Shown here: positions 18,174-28,600 of the stretch, piece by piece
Layout: the number at the start of each line of letters is the position of its first letter
How positions within the stretch are numbered: the first letter of the stretch is position 1
Source of the DNA: Clostridiales bacterium
GTDB lineage: Bacteria > Bacillota > Clostridia > Lachnospirales > Lachnospiraceae
Length of the DNA: 64,000 bases
Assembly (NCBI GenBank): GCA_021203365.1
Contig: JAJQBI010000079.1
Location: 1-64,000 of the forward strand
Direction of reading: 5' to 3'
Program-made: the position numbers and the translations under genes
The notes under the pieces: generated by a model
Database searches by the model: none
What the model saw: only the letters and a program-made list of their open reading frames with translations
Told to the model about the DNA's origin: nothing

Positions 18174-19420
18174 TTACTCATCTCTGAAAATTTGATACTT
18201 CTTCATCAGCTCCAGCCTCTGATTTGCCAGAGCATACCCGGCATTGATATCAGACAGGCTGCTCATCACAGATTCCCCTCTCAGAAAGCGTACAACCCGT
18301 TTTATCCATTCCACGGGCAGACACCAGGGCCTGTCTTCCAGATAAGGCCTCCAGGAGGTCCATGTCTTCCACAAGGGAAACAACACATGTGCATACGCTG
18401 ATATCTTCCCCCGCCCCGATTCTGTATGTTTTTTTTTCAGAATAGCCACAGCTACAAATTCTCCGGCTCCAACAGCCGCTTTCTGGGTCATTCCAAAAGT
18501 ACCCATGTGCAGCATATGTTCCAGAAGTTCATCCGGGCATATCTTTTTTTCTGATTCCGGCAGCGCAAAACCCAGATATTGATTTCCGACTACAATCAGA
18601 TCGGAGAAAAAACGATCCGCCCCTACAGCTTCCATACCTTTCCTTACATATTCCCAGTCAATCTTCTCCTGGTACTTTTCCATATACAGGAGCGCATCCA
18701 GCATCAGACGAATCCCAAAACCCTGCTGCATAAAATGTTTAAAAGCATGAAAGATCAGAAACAGCATATGATCTGTTGCAGACATGGTCCGAACCGGTAT
18801 CCCCTGGATGTCAATTGTCACATTGGTCTGAAACACATCCTCAAACCAGTCATTCATGCGTTCATAAGTCATATTGTTCGTTCCAAACGGGTTCAGATGA
18901 ACTTCGATTTCCAATCCTTCCTGCCTGTTAAAAAAGGTAACTTCCTGGACTGACTTCATCTCCGTATCAATTACATCCCCGGATATATATCCACATTGCC
19001 GAAGTATATCAACTATTGTAAAATAATCTTTTTTTCTATAAGAATGTCCACGTCCCCGGACGGCCTCAGATCCCCCTTTATTCCGTAAAGCTGTCTGCAT
19101 ATGATACCTTTCACAGCGATTGGCGCCACACCGGCCTTTAAAAACTCCTCATAAAGAGCCAGAAAAACCTGATCCTGATACATCTGGTCTTTCATACTGT
19201 TCATGGCAGAAACGAAATAATCCGGATTTTCCTCATCGAAAGCCGAAAAACCCTCATATCGCCCGCAGGCATCATAAATCAAGGGAAACAGATTCTGTCT
19301 GGAGGCTACAGTCAATACCTTCTCCCAGTCTGCGGACGCAGGCAGCTGTATCGGAGAATCCCCCGGATGAACAACCTCTTTCAAAATCGTCAGAAATATG
19401 CCTTCAGAATCTGTCATCAT
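18174..19420 (-). pseudogene. NTP_transf_5 (PF14907-like) nucleotidyltransferase, frameshifted in A7
   Basis: Two consecutive frames encode one protein. The first (from ATG 19417/19420, GGAGG upstream) ends with VAPIAVKGIICRQLYG and RPSGDVDILIEKK, the nucleotidyltransferase signature SGDVDILI. The continuation DYFTIVDILRQCGYI lies in the other frame and runs to 18174. One extra A in the run of seven (T7 at 19029..19035) restores a 414-residue protein. Proteins of this family often sit in RiPP clusters beside PqqD and HprK-like genes. The run reads A AAA AAG in frame, a classical -1 slippery heptamer, so recoding is possible; an indel or base-call error is at least as likely. Confidence 0.7.
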
Positions 19421-20138
19421 AGACCTCCAGAAACGCCTCCACATCCTCTGGCCGCCCAAGGCAGAATACCTCCCGGTCCACCCTTCCCACGTTATGAAAA
19501 ACAACCTTTTTTTGCTCTTCAATCATGAGATTGTATACCGGCGCCACATAATATTCACCGTTTACACGAAGTCCGCGGGCGATCATTTTGCGGGCATACC
19601 TGACATAATCTTTTCCGTGTCTGAAATTGTACACACCCACCGTCGCCTCACTGGAAATCGCTTCCTTCTCCCTGACGAGAGTGACGTATCCATCCTGGTC
19701 ACAGGCAATATAGGACCAACGGTTGTCATTGGCTGTCAGCGTCATAATCAGCCCGTCATTATCTCCCTGTGCGCGCAGATAAGCATTCACGTCGTAATCA
19801 ATATACTGATCCGAATTGACTATCATCAGACGGTCGTCATTGTTGATGTACTCCTCCGCAAGGAGAACCGTACAGGCCGCCCCTTCCGTCACTTTACGGA
19901 CCGGAATTACCACACAGCCGAGCGCAATTTCCTCCAGATACTCGCGGAGGTGAAATTGGGTTATATGCTCCTCAAGGCAGAGAAAAAGGAACCTGTGGGA
20001 ACAGTCCGGCGTCATATTTTTTACCACAAGCCTGATCATTCGCTGTCCTTTGATGTCTGTCAACGGCTTTGGCAGCCGGTATCCGGCGTCGGCAAAGTGG
20101 CTTCCCTTACCGGCCATGGGTATCACAATATTCAGCAT
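19404..20138 (-). CDS. Sugar-phosphate nucleotidyltransferase
   Basis: 244 residues from ATG 20138, with GGAAGGAAGA upstream; longer in-frame extensions lie inside the LicD gene. Starts LNIVIPMAGKGSHFADAGY, the GxGxRF-type nucleotide loop of NTP transferases (PF00483) with His in place of Arg, then PKPLTDIKGQRMI and IVNSDQYIDYDV with the metal Asp. It activates a sugar-1-phosphate, or a choline-like group, as an NDP/CDP donor. The neighbour is LicD, which uses activated phospho-substituents, so a CDP-linked donor is a reasonable guess. It overlaps LicD by 32 bases. Confidence 0.75.
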   Translation of the reverse strand: MLNIVIPMAGKGSHFADAGYRLPKPLTDIKGQRMIRLVVKNMTPDCSHRFLFLCLEEHITQFHLREYLEEIALGCVVIPVRKVTEGAACTVLLAEEYINNDDRLMIVNSDQYIDYDVNAYLRAQGDNDGLIMTLTANDNRWSYIACDQDGYVTLVREKEAISSEATVGVYNFRHGKDYVRYARKMIARGLRVNGEYYVAPVYNLMIEEQKKVVFHNVGRVDREVFCLGRPEDVEAFLEVYDDRF

Positions 20139-20979
20139 TTTCTTCCTTCCTGTATATCCTGTAATGGTGTGTTGAAACTCTCTTCTCCGGCGGCGGCAGT
20201 TCCATGTAGTTTCCATACTTTTGCTTCAGAATTTTTTTATAATGCTTTGGAACCCGGAACAGTTCTCCCTCGAATGTCAGAAAAACCGTCTCATCCACAA
20301 ATTCCTTTTTCATCACATCCCGCTTATAATCACTCTGCCAGGTCGTAGGCCCCACAAAAGCACAATTTTCATACCGGTAACGATCCTTCAGCCGCTCCAG
20401 CCTTCCCATGAAATATGAGACCCCCATGGTCTTCGCAATCAGATAGAGCGGAAATTTCACCGCAGTCTTGCCCGGCGACACCTTCGAAGAATATTCCACA
20501 TGATCTACAGGAAAGTGTTCCCTCGATGCCAGAAAACACATGGACGACAGAAAACGGAAATAATTTCCCTTCAGCCGCACTTCCGTCCAGGACCTTCCCG
20601 CGCCATCCATGGGATAAATATCCACAAAAATTCCCATGCCGCAGTTCTTTTCATTCTCGCCCAAATAGCGATACCGCGTATCACAAAACCGCGCGATCAT
20701 AAACGGATATCCGGGCGTGTGAAACGGGGAAAAGAGTCTGTAGGGCGCCAGCGTCTCTTCGTGCTCTGTCAGATATTCCAGCAGTCGGTCATAGTCCGCC
20801 CGCCGCATCATAATATCCAGGTCGTCATCCCAGGGAATGAATCCCCCATGGCGAACTGCCCCAAGCAGGGTCCCGTACATCAGAAAATATTCAAAATGCT
20901 GTTCTTCACAAATACCGGCCAGGACCCGAAGAATGTCCAGCTCCACAGCCTGTATTTCCCGATTCGTCATTTCACACAT
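20107..20979 (-). CDS. LicD family phosphotransferase
   Basis: 290 residues from ATG 20979, GGAAGG upstream at 5 bases. MYGTLLGAVRHGGFIPWDDD followed by DIMM is the LicD/fukutin-type nucleotidyltransferase motif, with the acidic residues that bind metal. LicD proteins add phosphocholine or other phospho-groups from CDP donors to teichoic acids or capsules. DIYPMDGAG follows as usual in this family. It is the upstream member of a two-gene unit with the nucleotidyltransferase. The group transferred cannot be told from sequence. Confidence 0.85.
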   Translation of the reverse strand: MCEMTNREIQAVELDILRVLAGICEEQHFEYFLMYGTLLGAVRHGGFIPWDDDLDIMMRRADYDRLLEYLTEHEETLAPYRLFSPFHTPGYPFMIARFCDTRYRYLGENEKNCGMGIFVDIYPMDGAGRSWTEVRLKGNYFRFLSSMCFLASREHFPVDHVEYSSKVSPGKTAVKFPLYLIAKTMGVSYFMGRLERLKDRYRYENCAFVGPTTWQSDYKRDVMKKEFVDETVFLTFEGELFRVPKHYKKILKQKYGNYMELPPPEKRVSTHHYRIYRKEENAEYCDTHGR

Positions 20980-21041
20980 TTTTTCCTTCCTTACCGGATT
21001 GCCGCCATCTGTCCTTTCTCTCGCCACAGCACCTGCAAACC

Positions 21042-21632
21042 CTACCTGTTCCAATGTTTCATCTTATGTCCGCACCAGTAAATCAGGCCTCCGATCAGGC
21101 CTCCAAGTGTGTTATAAAACAGATCACTCAGCTGAAAGGTTCCAAGGCACAGAATAAGCTGGAGGAGCTCGATCGTAAGGGAAAACGCGAACCCGTACTT
21201 CACAGCAGCCCCCATGGTTGCCCACAGTCCTTCACTCTTCAGCACCCGATCCTGAAGTGCCCAGAACAGCACTGCAATGTAAGGAATAAACAGGACCGTG
21301 TTTTTAACCGGATCCACGTTCCATGTGCCATCCCCATTCATTATTTTCCATGAATCAAAGACCTTAGAAAGCGGCTTTGACCAGTAAGACCGATTCAGCA
21401 ATGTACTGACAAGAATCAGCGACACACACAGGCTTAACATAAAAATCCTGCGGTACTGCGCCGACTCCCTGAATTCCTTCAGCCAGTCCCTCACAGTTTC
21501 CTTTAACCCGCCATGCTTTTCCGAATACATATAAAGAACCATGCACAGGACGGCAATAAGGACCGCCGGCCAAAAGGATTCATAAAATACTTCCAGGGTT
21601 TCCGTAATCAGATTTTTTATGGTCATAAACAA
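21042..21632 (-). CDS. VanZ family membrane protein
   Basis: 196 residues with about five hydrophobic spans. The C-terminal half has the VanZ-like pattern: NTVLFIPYIAVLFW, FSLTIELLQLILCLGTF and DLFYNTLGGLIGGLIYW. VanZ proteins are membrane proteins linked to glycopeptide tolerance and are frequent in Lachnospiraceae capsule loci, where their role is not known. Translation probably starts at TTG 21632 (AGGAG 8 bases upstream), or at ATG 21626. A truncated relative is found in the sigK element (50894..51273). Confidence 0.75.
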   Translation of the reverse strand: MFMTIKNLITETLEVFYESFWPAVLIAVLCMVLYMYSEKHGGLKETVRDWLKEFRESAQYRRIFMLSLCVSLILVSTLLNRSYWSKPLSKVFDSWKIMNGDGTWNVDPVKNTVLFIPYIAVLFWALQDRVLKSEGLWATMGAAVKYGFAFSLTIELLQLILCLGTFQLSDLFYNTLGGLIGGLIYWCGHKMKHWNR

Positions 21633-21643
21633 GGTTTATTCTC

Positions 21644-22348
21644 CTAAATCCATCCGTCTGCCAGCAGCCTTTCCGATTTTTCATTCATCTGACGGACGGT
21701 TTTCTCTCCGCATTTTTTTCTAATCCTCAAAACCGCCTCGTCCAGGTTTGGCTTTCGTTCTTTCATGTTGTGACAGTCTGAACCCAGTGCGGCGATTTTT
21801 CCCTCACGGAGAAGCCCAAAAGCCCTGCGGCGGGTCGTCCAGCCCTCCAGGAAGGCAGATGCGTTCACCTGAAAAAGGATCTCATTTTTCATCAACAGCT
21901 CCCATGTCTCCGGGGGCTGGAAACGAAAATAGCGGTCAATGTGCGCAAGGAGCACCGTGTATCTTAAATCTCCGGCAAGCTCAATCACTTCGTTTATCAT
22001 TCGCTCTGTCCATTTCTGAAAAGGCATCTCAAGGAGAAGAATGCCGCTTCGCCCAATGCACAGCTTCGACAGATTTTCAGTACCGGAGATTCCGGTATAG
22101 TAATAAACCTCCGCACCCAGGAAAATCTCCGGTATCTCCTCTTCTAAGGCCGGGGCAAGACGGCGGCAGGCTTTTTTTCGCCTTGCCAGGAAATGGTCGG
22201 GGGACTCCCTCTGCGCGTAAAAATGAGGGGTCGCCACCATCTTTTTCACGCCCTTCCGGAAGGACAGGCGAAGCATCTTTACACTTTCTTCCACAGATGC
22301 ACTTCCGTCATCCATTCCCGGTAGAATATGCGAATGAAAGTCAATCAT
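21644..22348 (-). CDS. CpsB/CapC-type tyrosine-protein phosphatase (PHP fold)
   Basis: 234 residues. MIDFHSHILPGMDDGSASVE is the signature start of the Gram-positive CpsB/Wzh phosphatases, with the HxH metal pair; MVATPHFY, VLLAHIDRY and ALGSDCHN supply the remaining metal ligands. It removes phosphate from the Tyr-rich tail of the CpsD kinase and so controls capsule chain length and amount. The gene follows the fused CpsC/CpsD gene by 9 bases, the usual pairing. Confidence 0.9.
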   Translation of the reverse strand: MIDFHSHILPGMDDGSASVEESVKMLRLSFRKGVKKMVATPHFYAQRESPDHFLARRKKACRRLAPALEEEIPEIFLGAEVYYYTGISGTENLSKLCIGRSGILLLEMPFQKWTERMINEVIELAGDLRYTVLLAHIDRYFRFQPPETWELLMKNEILFQVNASAFLEGWTTRRRAFGLLREGKIAALGSDCHNMKERKPNLDEAVLRIRKKCGEKTVRQMNEKSERLLADGWI

Positions 22349-22357
22349 TTCTCTGCC

Positions 22358-23893
22358 TCACGCTTCTGTTTTGCCGCTGTGTTTCAAAGAACTGTTTCTC
22401 ACCTCAGGCTCCCCGGTCTCCTGAAGCCCGTCTTTCCTTTCCTCACTGCCGTAATTGTCGCCGTAACCATACCCATACTGATAACCGTATTTACTTCCAT
22501 AACGCCTGTATTCCTTCTTCAGTGAAGTAGAATGGGTAACTACATACCCTAAAAGCCTGGTATTCACACCCTTCAGTGTGCGCATGGATTCGCGCATAAC
22601 TCTCCTGTCATAAAAATCCTCCCGCACCACAAAAATCATTCCGTCGATCACCTGGGCGACAGTCAGGGCATCGGATACGATTCCCACCGGGGGAAGGTCA
22701 AGGATCAGATAGTCAAAGCTCTCACTGAGAAGATCCAGGACCTCCCGCATCCGTTTCGAACCCAGCAGCTCCGACGGATTGGGCGGCGCATCGCCGGCCA
22801 GGATGACGGAAAAGCCCGCCTCACTGGTTTTATAGCTCTGCAGAAGGTTGGATTTCATCTGCTTTCCGGCCAGAAAGTTTGTCAGCCCTGATTTTCTGTG
22901 AAGATTCAGATGCTTTGCCACAGAGGAAAGCCGGAAATCGCAGTCGATCAAGCATACCTTTTTTTTGCTGAGAGCCAGTGTATACGCCAGATTGATGGCG
23001 GTCGTCGTTTTTCCCTCTGACTTCATGGAGGAGGTGACGCCGATGATTCTGCAGGAAGCATCCTCCGAAAAACAGAAGGAAATATTCTCGCGGAGAAGCT
23101 TATAGGATTCGGCGGATGCAAAACTCAGCTGCCCGCATAATTCCGCGTCCTCCTCCACGGCCTTTCCCTTTTTCCTCTTCTTCTTTTTTCCCATAAAAGG
23201 AATAACGGAAAGTACAGCCGTGTCTTTGAAATCTCTGCGGATTTTCTCTTCCACACTCATCCCGTTCCGGAGCAGGGAAAACAGGAGGATTCCCCCACAG
23301 CTGATCAGAAATCCGACCATCGCGCCTATAAGAGCATTTTTTGTGTTGTCCGGCGAGCTTTTTCGGGTTGCAACCGTGGCGTACTCCACAATTTTGACCG
23401 AGCTGCCTGAGACAACCTCCATAATTTCATCGGGAGCGATCTCGGCGATGGCATTCGCAATTTCCGCCGCCTCCACCGGGTCCGCGGAGGTCACGATCAC
23501 CTGAAAGACTTCCGTCTCATCAATGGAGGCAGTGGAAATCATTGACTGAAGCTGTTCATAGGTATAATCCACGCCCGACTGCTCAATCACAGCCTCCAGA
23601 GTCGGCCGGCTGGTAAGCACGACCGCATAGGTCTCCACAAGATTTTGAGATGCCGCTATGTCAGAGCTGGTAATACTGGTGGCGTCGCTGGTATTTGTGC
23701 TGTTATTTACATACATTTTGATAAAAGACTGGTACAGCGGGGTAATGCAGAAAGCGGAATATGTAAACGCAGCTCCACAGAACAGAACTGTGGAAAGAAT
23801 TATGATCCATATATTTCGAAGAAGAAGTTTGCAGAGTTCTCCCAGATGTATCACATATCTGTTTTCATCCATATACTCGATCCATTCATTCAT
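22358..23893 (-). CDS. Fused CpsC-CpsD: chain-length determinant and tyrosine autokinase
   Basis: 511 residues, ATG after AGGAG. Residues ~1-230 are a Wzz domain with two membrane helices (LLLRNIWIIILSTVLFC; ALIGAMVGFLISCGGILLF) bracketing an external part. Residues ~260-470 form a BY-kinase: SSMKSEGKTTTAINLAY (Walker A), VCLIDCDFR (Walker A') and LILDLPPVG (Walker B). The tail has repeated Tyr (YRRYGSKYGYQYGYGYG), the autophosphorylation cluster. In most Gram-positives the two parts are separate proteins; a single chain resembles Proteobacterial Wzc. It regulates polymer length and is the substrate of the phosphatase next to it. Confidence 0.9.
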   Translation of the reverse strand: MNEWIEYMDENRYVIHLGELCKLLLRNIWIIILSTVLFCGAAFTYSAFCITPLYQSFIKMYVNNSTNTSDATSITSSDIAASQNLVETYAVVLTSRPTLEAVIEQSGVDYTYEQLQSMISTASIDETEVFQVIVTSADPVEAAEIANAIAEIAPDEIMEVVSGSSVKIVEYATVATRKSSPDNTKNALIGAMVGFLISCGGILLFSLLRNGMSVEEKIRRDFKDTAVLSVIPFMGKKKKRKKGKAVEEDAELCGQLSFASAESYKLLRENISFCFSEDASCRIIGVTSSMKSEGKTTTAINLAYTLALSKKKVCLIDCDFRLSSVAKHLNLHRKSGLTNFLAGKQMKSNLLQSYKTSEAGFSVILAGDAPPNPSELLGSKRMREVLDLLSESFDYLILDLPPVGIVSDALTVAQVIDGMIFVVREDFYDRRVMRESMRTLKGVNTRLLGYVVTHSTSLKKEYRRYGSKYGYQYGYGYGDNYGSEERKDGLQETGEPEVRNSSLKHSGKTEA

Positions 23894-24007
23894 CTTTCTT
23901 TTCTCCTCGTATTGTAAATCCCGGAACCAAAAAGACCCTGGACTTTACGTTTTTATTCTATATACAGACATTGCTGCCTCTGTGGCTTCTCTTACAAAGC
24001 CCGGATT

Positions 24008-25497
24008 TTACGTACTCCCTTTTCTCCGCAGCACCACAAATATGGTTTTGAACAGAATCCGCAAATCCAGCCAGAGGCTCCACTCGCTGATATATTTCCG
24101 GTCCAGCTGCACGACTTCCTCAAAATCTGTAATCTCACTTCGCCCGCTGACCTGCCAGAGTCCCGTAATGCCCGGCTTAATGGAAAGCCTTGCCCGATGG
24201 TGAAGCTCATATTCAGAAACCTCCCCCACAAGAGGCGGGCGGGTTCCCACCAGGGACATATCTCCTTTCAGCACATTGAAAAACTGCGGAAACTCATCCA
24301 GACTTGTATCTCTTAAAAACTGCCCAAGCCCGGTTTTCCGGGTGCCATCCGGAAGGATCCGGTTGCCAATGACACGGGGATCGAATTCCAGCTTAAACAT
24401 TTTACTGTCCTGCATTTTATTCTCTTTCATAAGTTCCGCCCTGCGTTCCTCCGCATCCAGGCACATGCTTCGGAATTTATACATTCTGAACTTTTTTCCG
24501 TTTTTTCCTACACGCTCCTGTACGAAAAAAACCGGGCCCGGGGACTGGATGCAGATGGCCGGGGCCACAAACAGAAACAGGATGCCCGTGAAAATACATC
24601 CCACAATTCCTCCCACAATATCCATCATCCTCTTCAGAAAAAGCTGTTGGGGTGAAGCGGAATTAATACTGGTAGTCAACACGGTATAACCGCCGATATG
24701 CTCTACAAATCTTTTTCTTCCGGGCTCATCGAACACCTTCAGAAGATTCAGGTGAATGGTTACCCCGGTTTCCTGAATCCCGTCTAAAAGTTCCTGTGGA
24801 AAATCGGTTTTCTCAGAAGGCACAAGGATGACTTCATCAATCCATTCATGGCAGATATACTCTGCAGCCGTATCTCTGTCTGCAACAAGAGGAATCTCAT
24901 CAATGAATCTTTCCTCCTGTGAGGAAGTTCCCGCCGGACCCGCTTCCGCGTTTTTTTCTTCCTCATCGATAAGTACAATCCCGGCAATGGTGTATCCGGC
25001 ATAATTGTTTTCTTTTATATTTTCAATCACTGACCTGGCAATTTCTGAGGCTGTAATGATCAGAAGTGAACGCTCGCCTCCTGTTGCCTTTTTTTTCTCA
25101 GCCTGTGCTTCCACAATTCTCTGGTCACACAGGTAAGAAGTGCGTAAAAAATAAATACGAGAAACAGGGCACGGCGGGAATAGGATATTCCCTGCTGAAG
25201 CACAAAGAGATACAGAAGGGAGAGGGCAAATAACACGAACACATGCTGTGCGGTCACTTTTAACTCTCCGTGTTTCCCCCGTTTCAGCACTCCCTTCAGA
25301 GTATCCAGTGAGAAAATGACAATCACATCGGCCAGTGTCAGAAAAATATCCATGTTGCGGTATATAATCTGATGATAAGGATATATGCCCTGTCCGCTGA
25401 TTACATAAGCCAGTTCAAAGGCGATCTGAAGGCAGATGAGGTCAAGCAATATAAAGTCATAGTGTTTTAACCATCCTTCTTTTTCTTTTTTATACAT
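24008..25497 (-). pseudogene. Initiating polyprenyl sugar-phosphate transferase, frame broken in A8
   Basis: The first 145-codon frame (ATG 25497) gives four to five membrane spans and ends RELWKHRLRKK. The second frame continues ATGGERSLLIITASEIARSVI, a Rossmann-like domain, then a membrane hairpin and the catalytic sugar-transferase domain with SPGPVFFVQERVG, KFRMYKFRSMC and LRDTSLDEFPQFFNVLKG through KPGITGLWQVSGRS. Together this is one 496-residue WbaP/CpsE-type protein that puts the first sugar phosphate on undecaprenyl phosphate. One A added to the run of eight (T8, 25089..25096) rejoins the frames; the run also allows -1 slippage. If not recoded, the capsule would not be initiated. Confidence 0.8.
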
Positions 25498-25628
25498 AAC
25501 TTATTCTCTTTCACCGCATTCCCGTTTTCACACTTCCAGCAGACCATCCTTCCCTCCGGAACCGGTGTTCCACAGCAAACGCAGATATCCGGAAATATTT
25601 CCTTACGATTCAAAGCAGGTTCTCTCAT
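25467..25628 (-). CDS. Small zinc-ribbon protein
   Basis: About 53 residues (MREPALNRKEIFPDI onward). Contains CVCCGTPVPEGRMVCWKCE, two CxxC knuckles spaced for one zinc ion, followed by a Lys-rich tail. A longer start at 25667 or 25739 is possible; no clear ribosome site decides. It lies between the helicase and the sugar transferase and overlaps the latter by 31 bases. Short zinc ribbons of this kind occur in phage- and plasmid-like gene sets; function unknown. Confidence 0.5.
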   Translation of the reverse strand: MREPALNRKEIFPDICVCCGTPVPEGRMVCWKCENGNAVKENKLCIKKKKKDG

Positions 25629-25684
25629 TAACTCTGAAATTCTTCCTCCCTCCTGACCGCAGCTCATCCATTCTCTTTTCTGTT

Positions 25685-28600
25685 TCAGCGCGGCATTCCT
25701 GCCCCGGACCAGATCGTGGATTCCCCGGCACCCATCCATTCCATTCCGATGGCATCCAGCATTTCAATCTGTTTTCCGGACAGCTTCTCTTTCTTTCCGC
25801 GAATATTCTTAACCCAGCAGCCCACCCAGAAGCCCTTCTCATTCTGATAAGAAGAAGGAACCTTCAGGTTTCCATGTTCCTCATAATAATCTCTGGCAGC
25901 TTCAAAACCTTTCTCAAAGGAAGTTTTCTGAGGCCTGAGCCATTCCTCCGTGATGCCCAGGTCGGCCAGCCTGGAAACCTGTTTCTCATCCAGCCGCCCC
26001 TGTCTGTAGCTTTTGCGCTGGTTGGCAATCCAGCAGGCCATACTGCGAACCTCCTCGTCTTCTCCGGGGCGGGAAGGCAGTTTCCCGTGTTCCCGGTAAT
26101 AGCCCCGCACCTGGGAGTAGCGGACCTCCCACTCTCCGTCCGGGTACCAGTCCATCCCGATCTCCTCCAGCTTCCGGGACTGTTCCGGTGTGATCTGCAC
26201 CGGGGCCTTCAGACCGTTGTGGGCATTCCGGTAATTCCAGACCCACACCCCCAGGGAATAGCCGTCCTCACATTTGTAGGTTTTTTTCATGTTCAGGCTG
26301 CCGTTCTTCCTGTAAAACTCCTCCGCATGGAGGAATCCCTCATCCCAGGTCCGGTCAATCTCCCACACCATGCCGATGGCGTCCAGCTGCTCACACTGTA
26401 CTTCGCTTAATTTCCCTTCTCGTTTCGCCTTCCGCTGCAGGGTCAGCCAATGTCCAAGACGGCGGCCGCTTTTTCCCTGATAATCCGAGGGGATACCGCG
26501 AAGGCTTCCATGCTCTCCGGCAAAGTCCGCGGCGTCCTGATACATCAGAAGCCAGGCGGCCTCCTTCTGGGAAGTCTGGCTCCGGGGCAGCGTATCCAGA
26601 AGGGCTTCCTGCTCCCTGGTGAGCTTTCCAAGGGTGCGGGCTTTTTTCTGGGCGACATACCATTTACCGATCCAGACGCCGTCCACAACTGTATCCTGGG
26701 GAATCTCCAGAGTTTTGTTCTCCTCCTGCCAGGCTTTCACAAGGACAAATCGTTCCTCCCAGGAATCCGCCTGCCAGACCATGCCCGTTTGCTCCAGGCG
26801 TCTGCGCCGCTCCTCCGGGAGAGTTTCCTTTTTATACGCGGCGCGCTGCCGCTGAATCCAGCTTCCCAGGGAAAAGCCGGTCTCTGTCACATATTTTACC
26901 GGGACACGCAGGTTCCCGTGCTCCCGGGCGTACGCTTCCGCCTCTTTACAGCCATTTTCCCATTTGCTTTCCGCCCATGTGGACCAGTCCATTCCAATGG
27001 CATCCAGACGCCGGATCTGTTCCCGGGTGGGTGGAACTCCCTTCCCCCTTCCCTTCCGCAGGCCGCGGAGCCGGTACAGCCAACTGCCAAGCCGGATCCC
27101 GTCCTCTGTCACATAGGTGCGGGGGACGTTCAGATGGTGATGCTCCCCGTAATACCGGGCCGCCGCCGCGTAATTTCTCTCCCAGTAGTAATCCGACACA
27201 TCCCAGACCATCCCCAGATCATCCAGCATGCGGATTCTCTCCGGGGTCAGATATTTCTGCCGGGCCCCGGCTTTTTCCCAGGAGCGGAGGCTTCCGATCC
27301 AGCTTCCCAGACAGACGCCGTCTTCTGTTTCATATTCCGCCGGCACCAGCAGATGGCCATGGGTCTCTCTGTACCTCTTTGCCGCAGTATAGTTCTTCTC
27401 CCAGGCCAGGTCCGTCATGGATTCCCAGACCATCCCGATGGAGTCCAGCTTCCGGATCTGCTCCTGGGTCAGACTTCCGGAGATGATCCCCCTGCGGATG
27501 TATTTCTGAGTGTAAATCCACCGACCCAGGGGATATCCGTCCTCCGTCATATATCTTGAAGGCATGTTCAGGCTGCCGTTTTCCCTGTAATAGGCCTGGG
27601 CATATCCAAACATGCAGTCCCAGGAGGCGGTGAGGGTGTCATTTAATTTATGAAAAAGCTTCCGGCAGTCCCGCACCTCGTCCCAGATCTGAAAGTGTTC
27701 ATGGACAATGGACTCATTTTTTCCAAAACTGCGGTAGTAAGAGGTGACCAGCTGCATTTCCTCCTCCACCTCGCCGATGCTGTCCAGATTGTCCACGTTC
27801 ATTACCACATCAAAGATTACGGTATCCTTTTGGCTTCCCGCCGAAAGTGCCCGCCCGATCTGCTGTTTGTATACAATGGGGGATACTGTGGGGCGCAGAA
27901 GAATGACGCCGCTGATGCCCTCCATATGGATCCCCTCATTCAGGGCGTCGATGCAGTAGAGCAGCCTTAAGTGGGTGTCGTCCTCATCCCTCCGGAAATC
28001 GTCAAAGGCCTGACCGGCTCCCGGGTCTTCCGAAAAAAGGGAGTACACCTTCGGGTGGGGATCCACCTGGGCAAACCACTCCAGATGGCCCATCATCTCG
28101 TCCATATGTTCCTTGCTGGAGCAGAATACAATATATTTTCCCGTGCGGTCTGTCATGTGCCGGGCAAAAACCTTTTCCAGCCCCTCGGACATTTCCAGAG
28201 CCCGGCGCAGCTCCTCCAGAATCCGCTCGCACTCGTCCCGCACCGCCCGGTTCCGGGTGCCGCGGATGCGTTTCTCGTACTTTTTCAGGCCCTTCTCCAC
28301 AGAATAGACCGACAGCACGTACCTGGGCGGGTGCAGAATTCCCCGGACAATGGCCTCCCCCAGGGATATCTCCGAGGCGATGTTTCCGTCAAAAAGCTCG
28401 TCGGCCATGTCCCGGTTGTTGTCCAGGTACCGGATGTTGGTGGCAGACAAACCCAGGATTTTTGCATCCGGGAAAAGGGCCAGCAGCTTCTGCACCCCCT
28501 GCCCCCACATCCGGGCTCCGCAGCGGTGAAACTCGTCCAGGATGATACAGTCCGGGCCCAGTCCTGCCATCTCCGGCTCCCCCATATACAGAAGTTTCTG

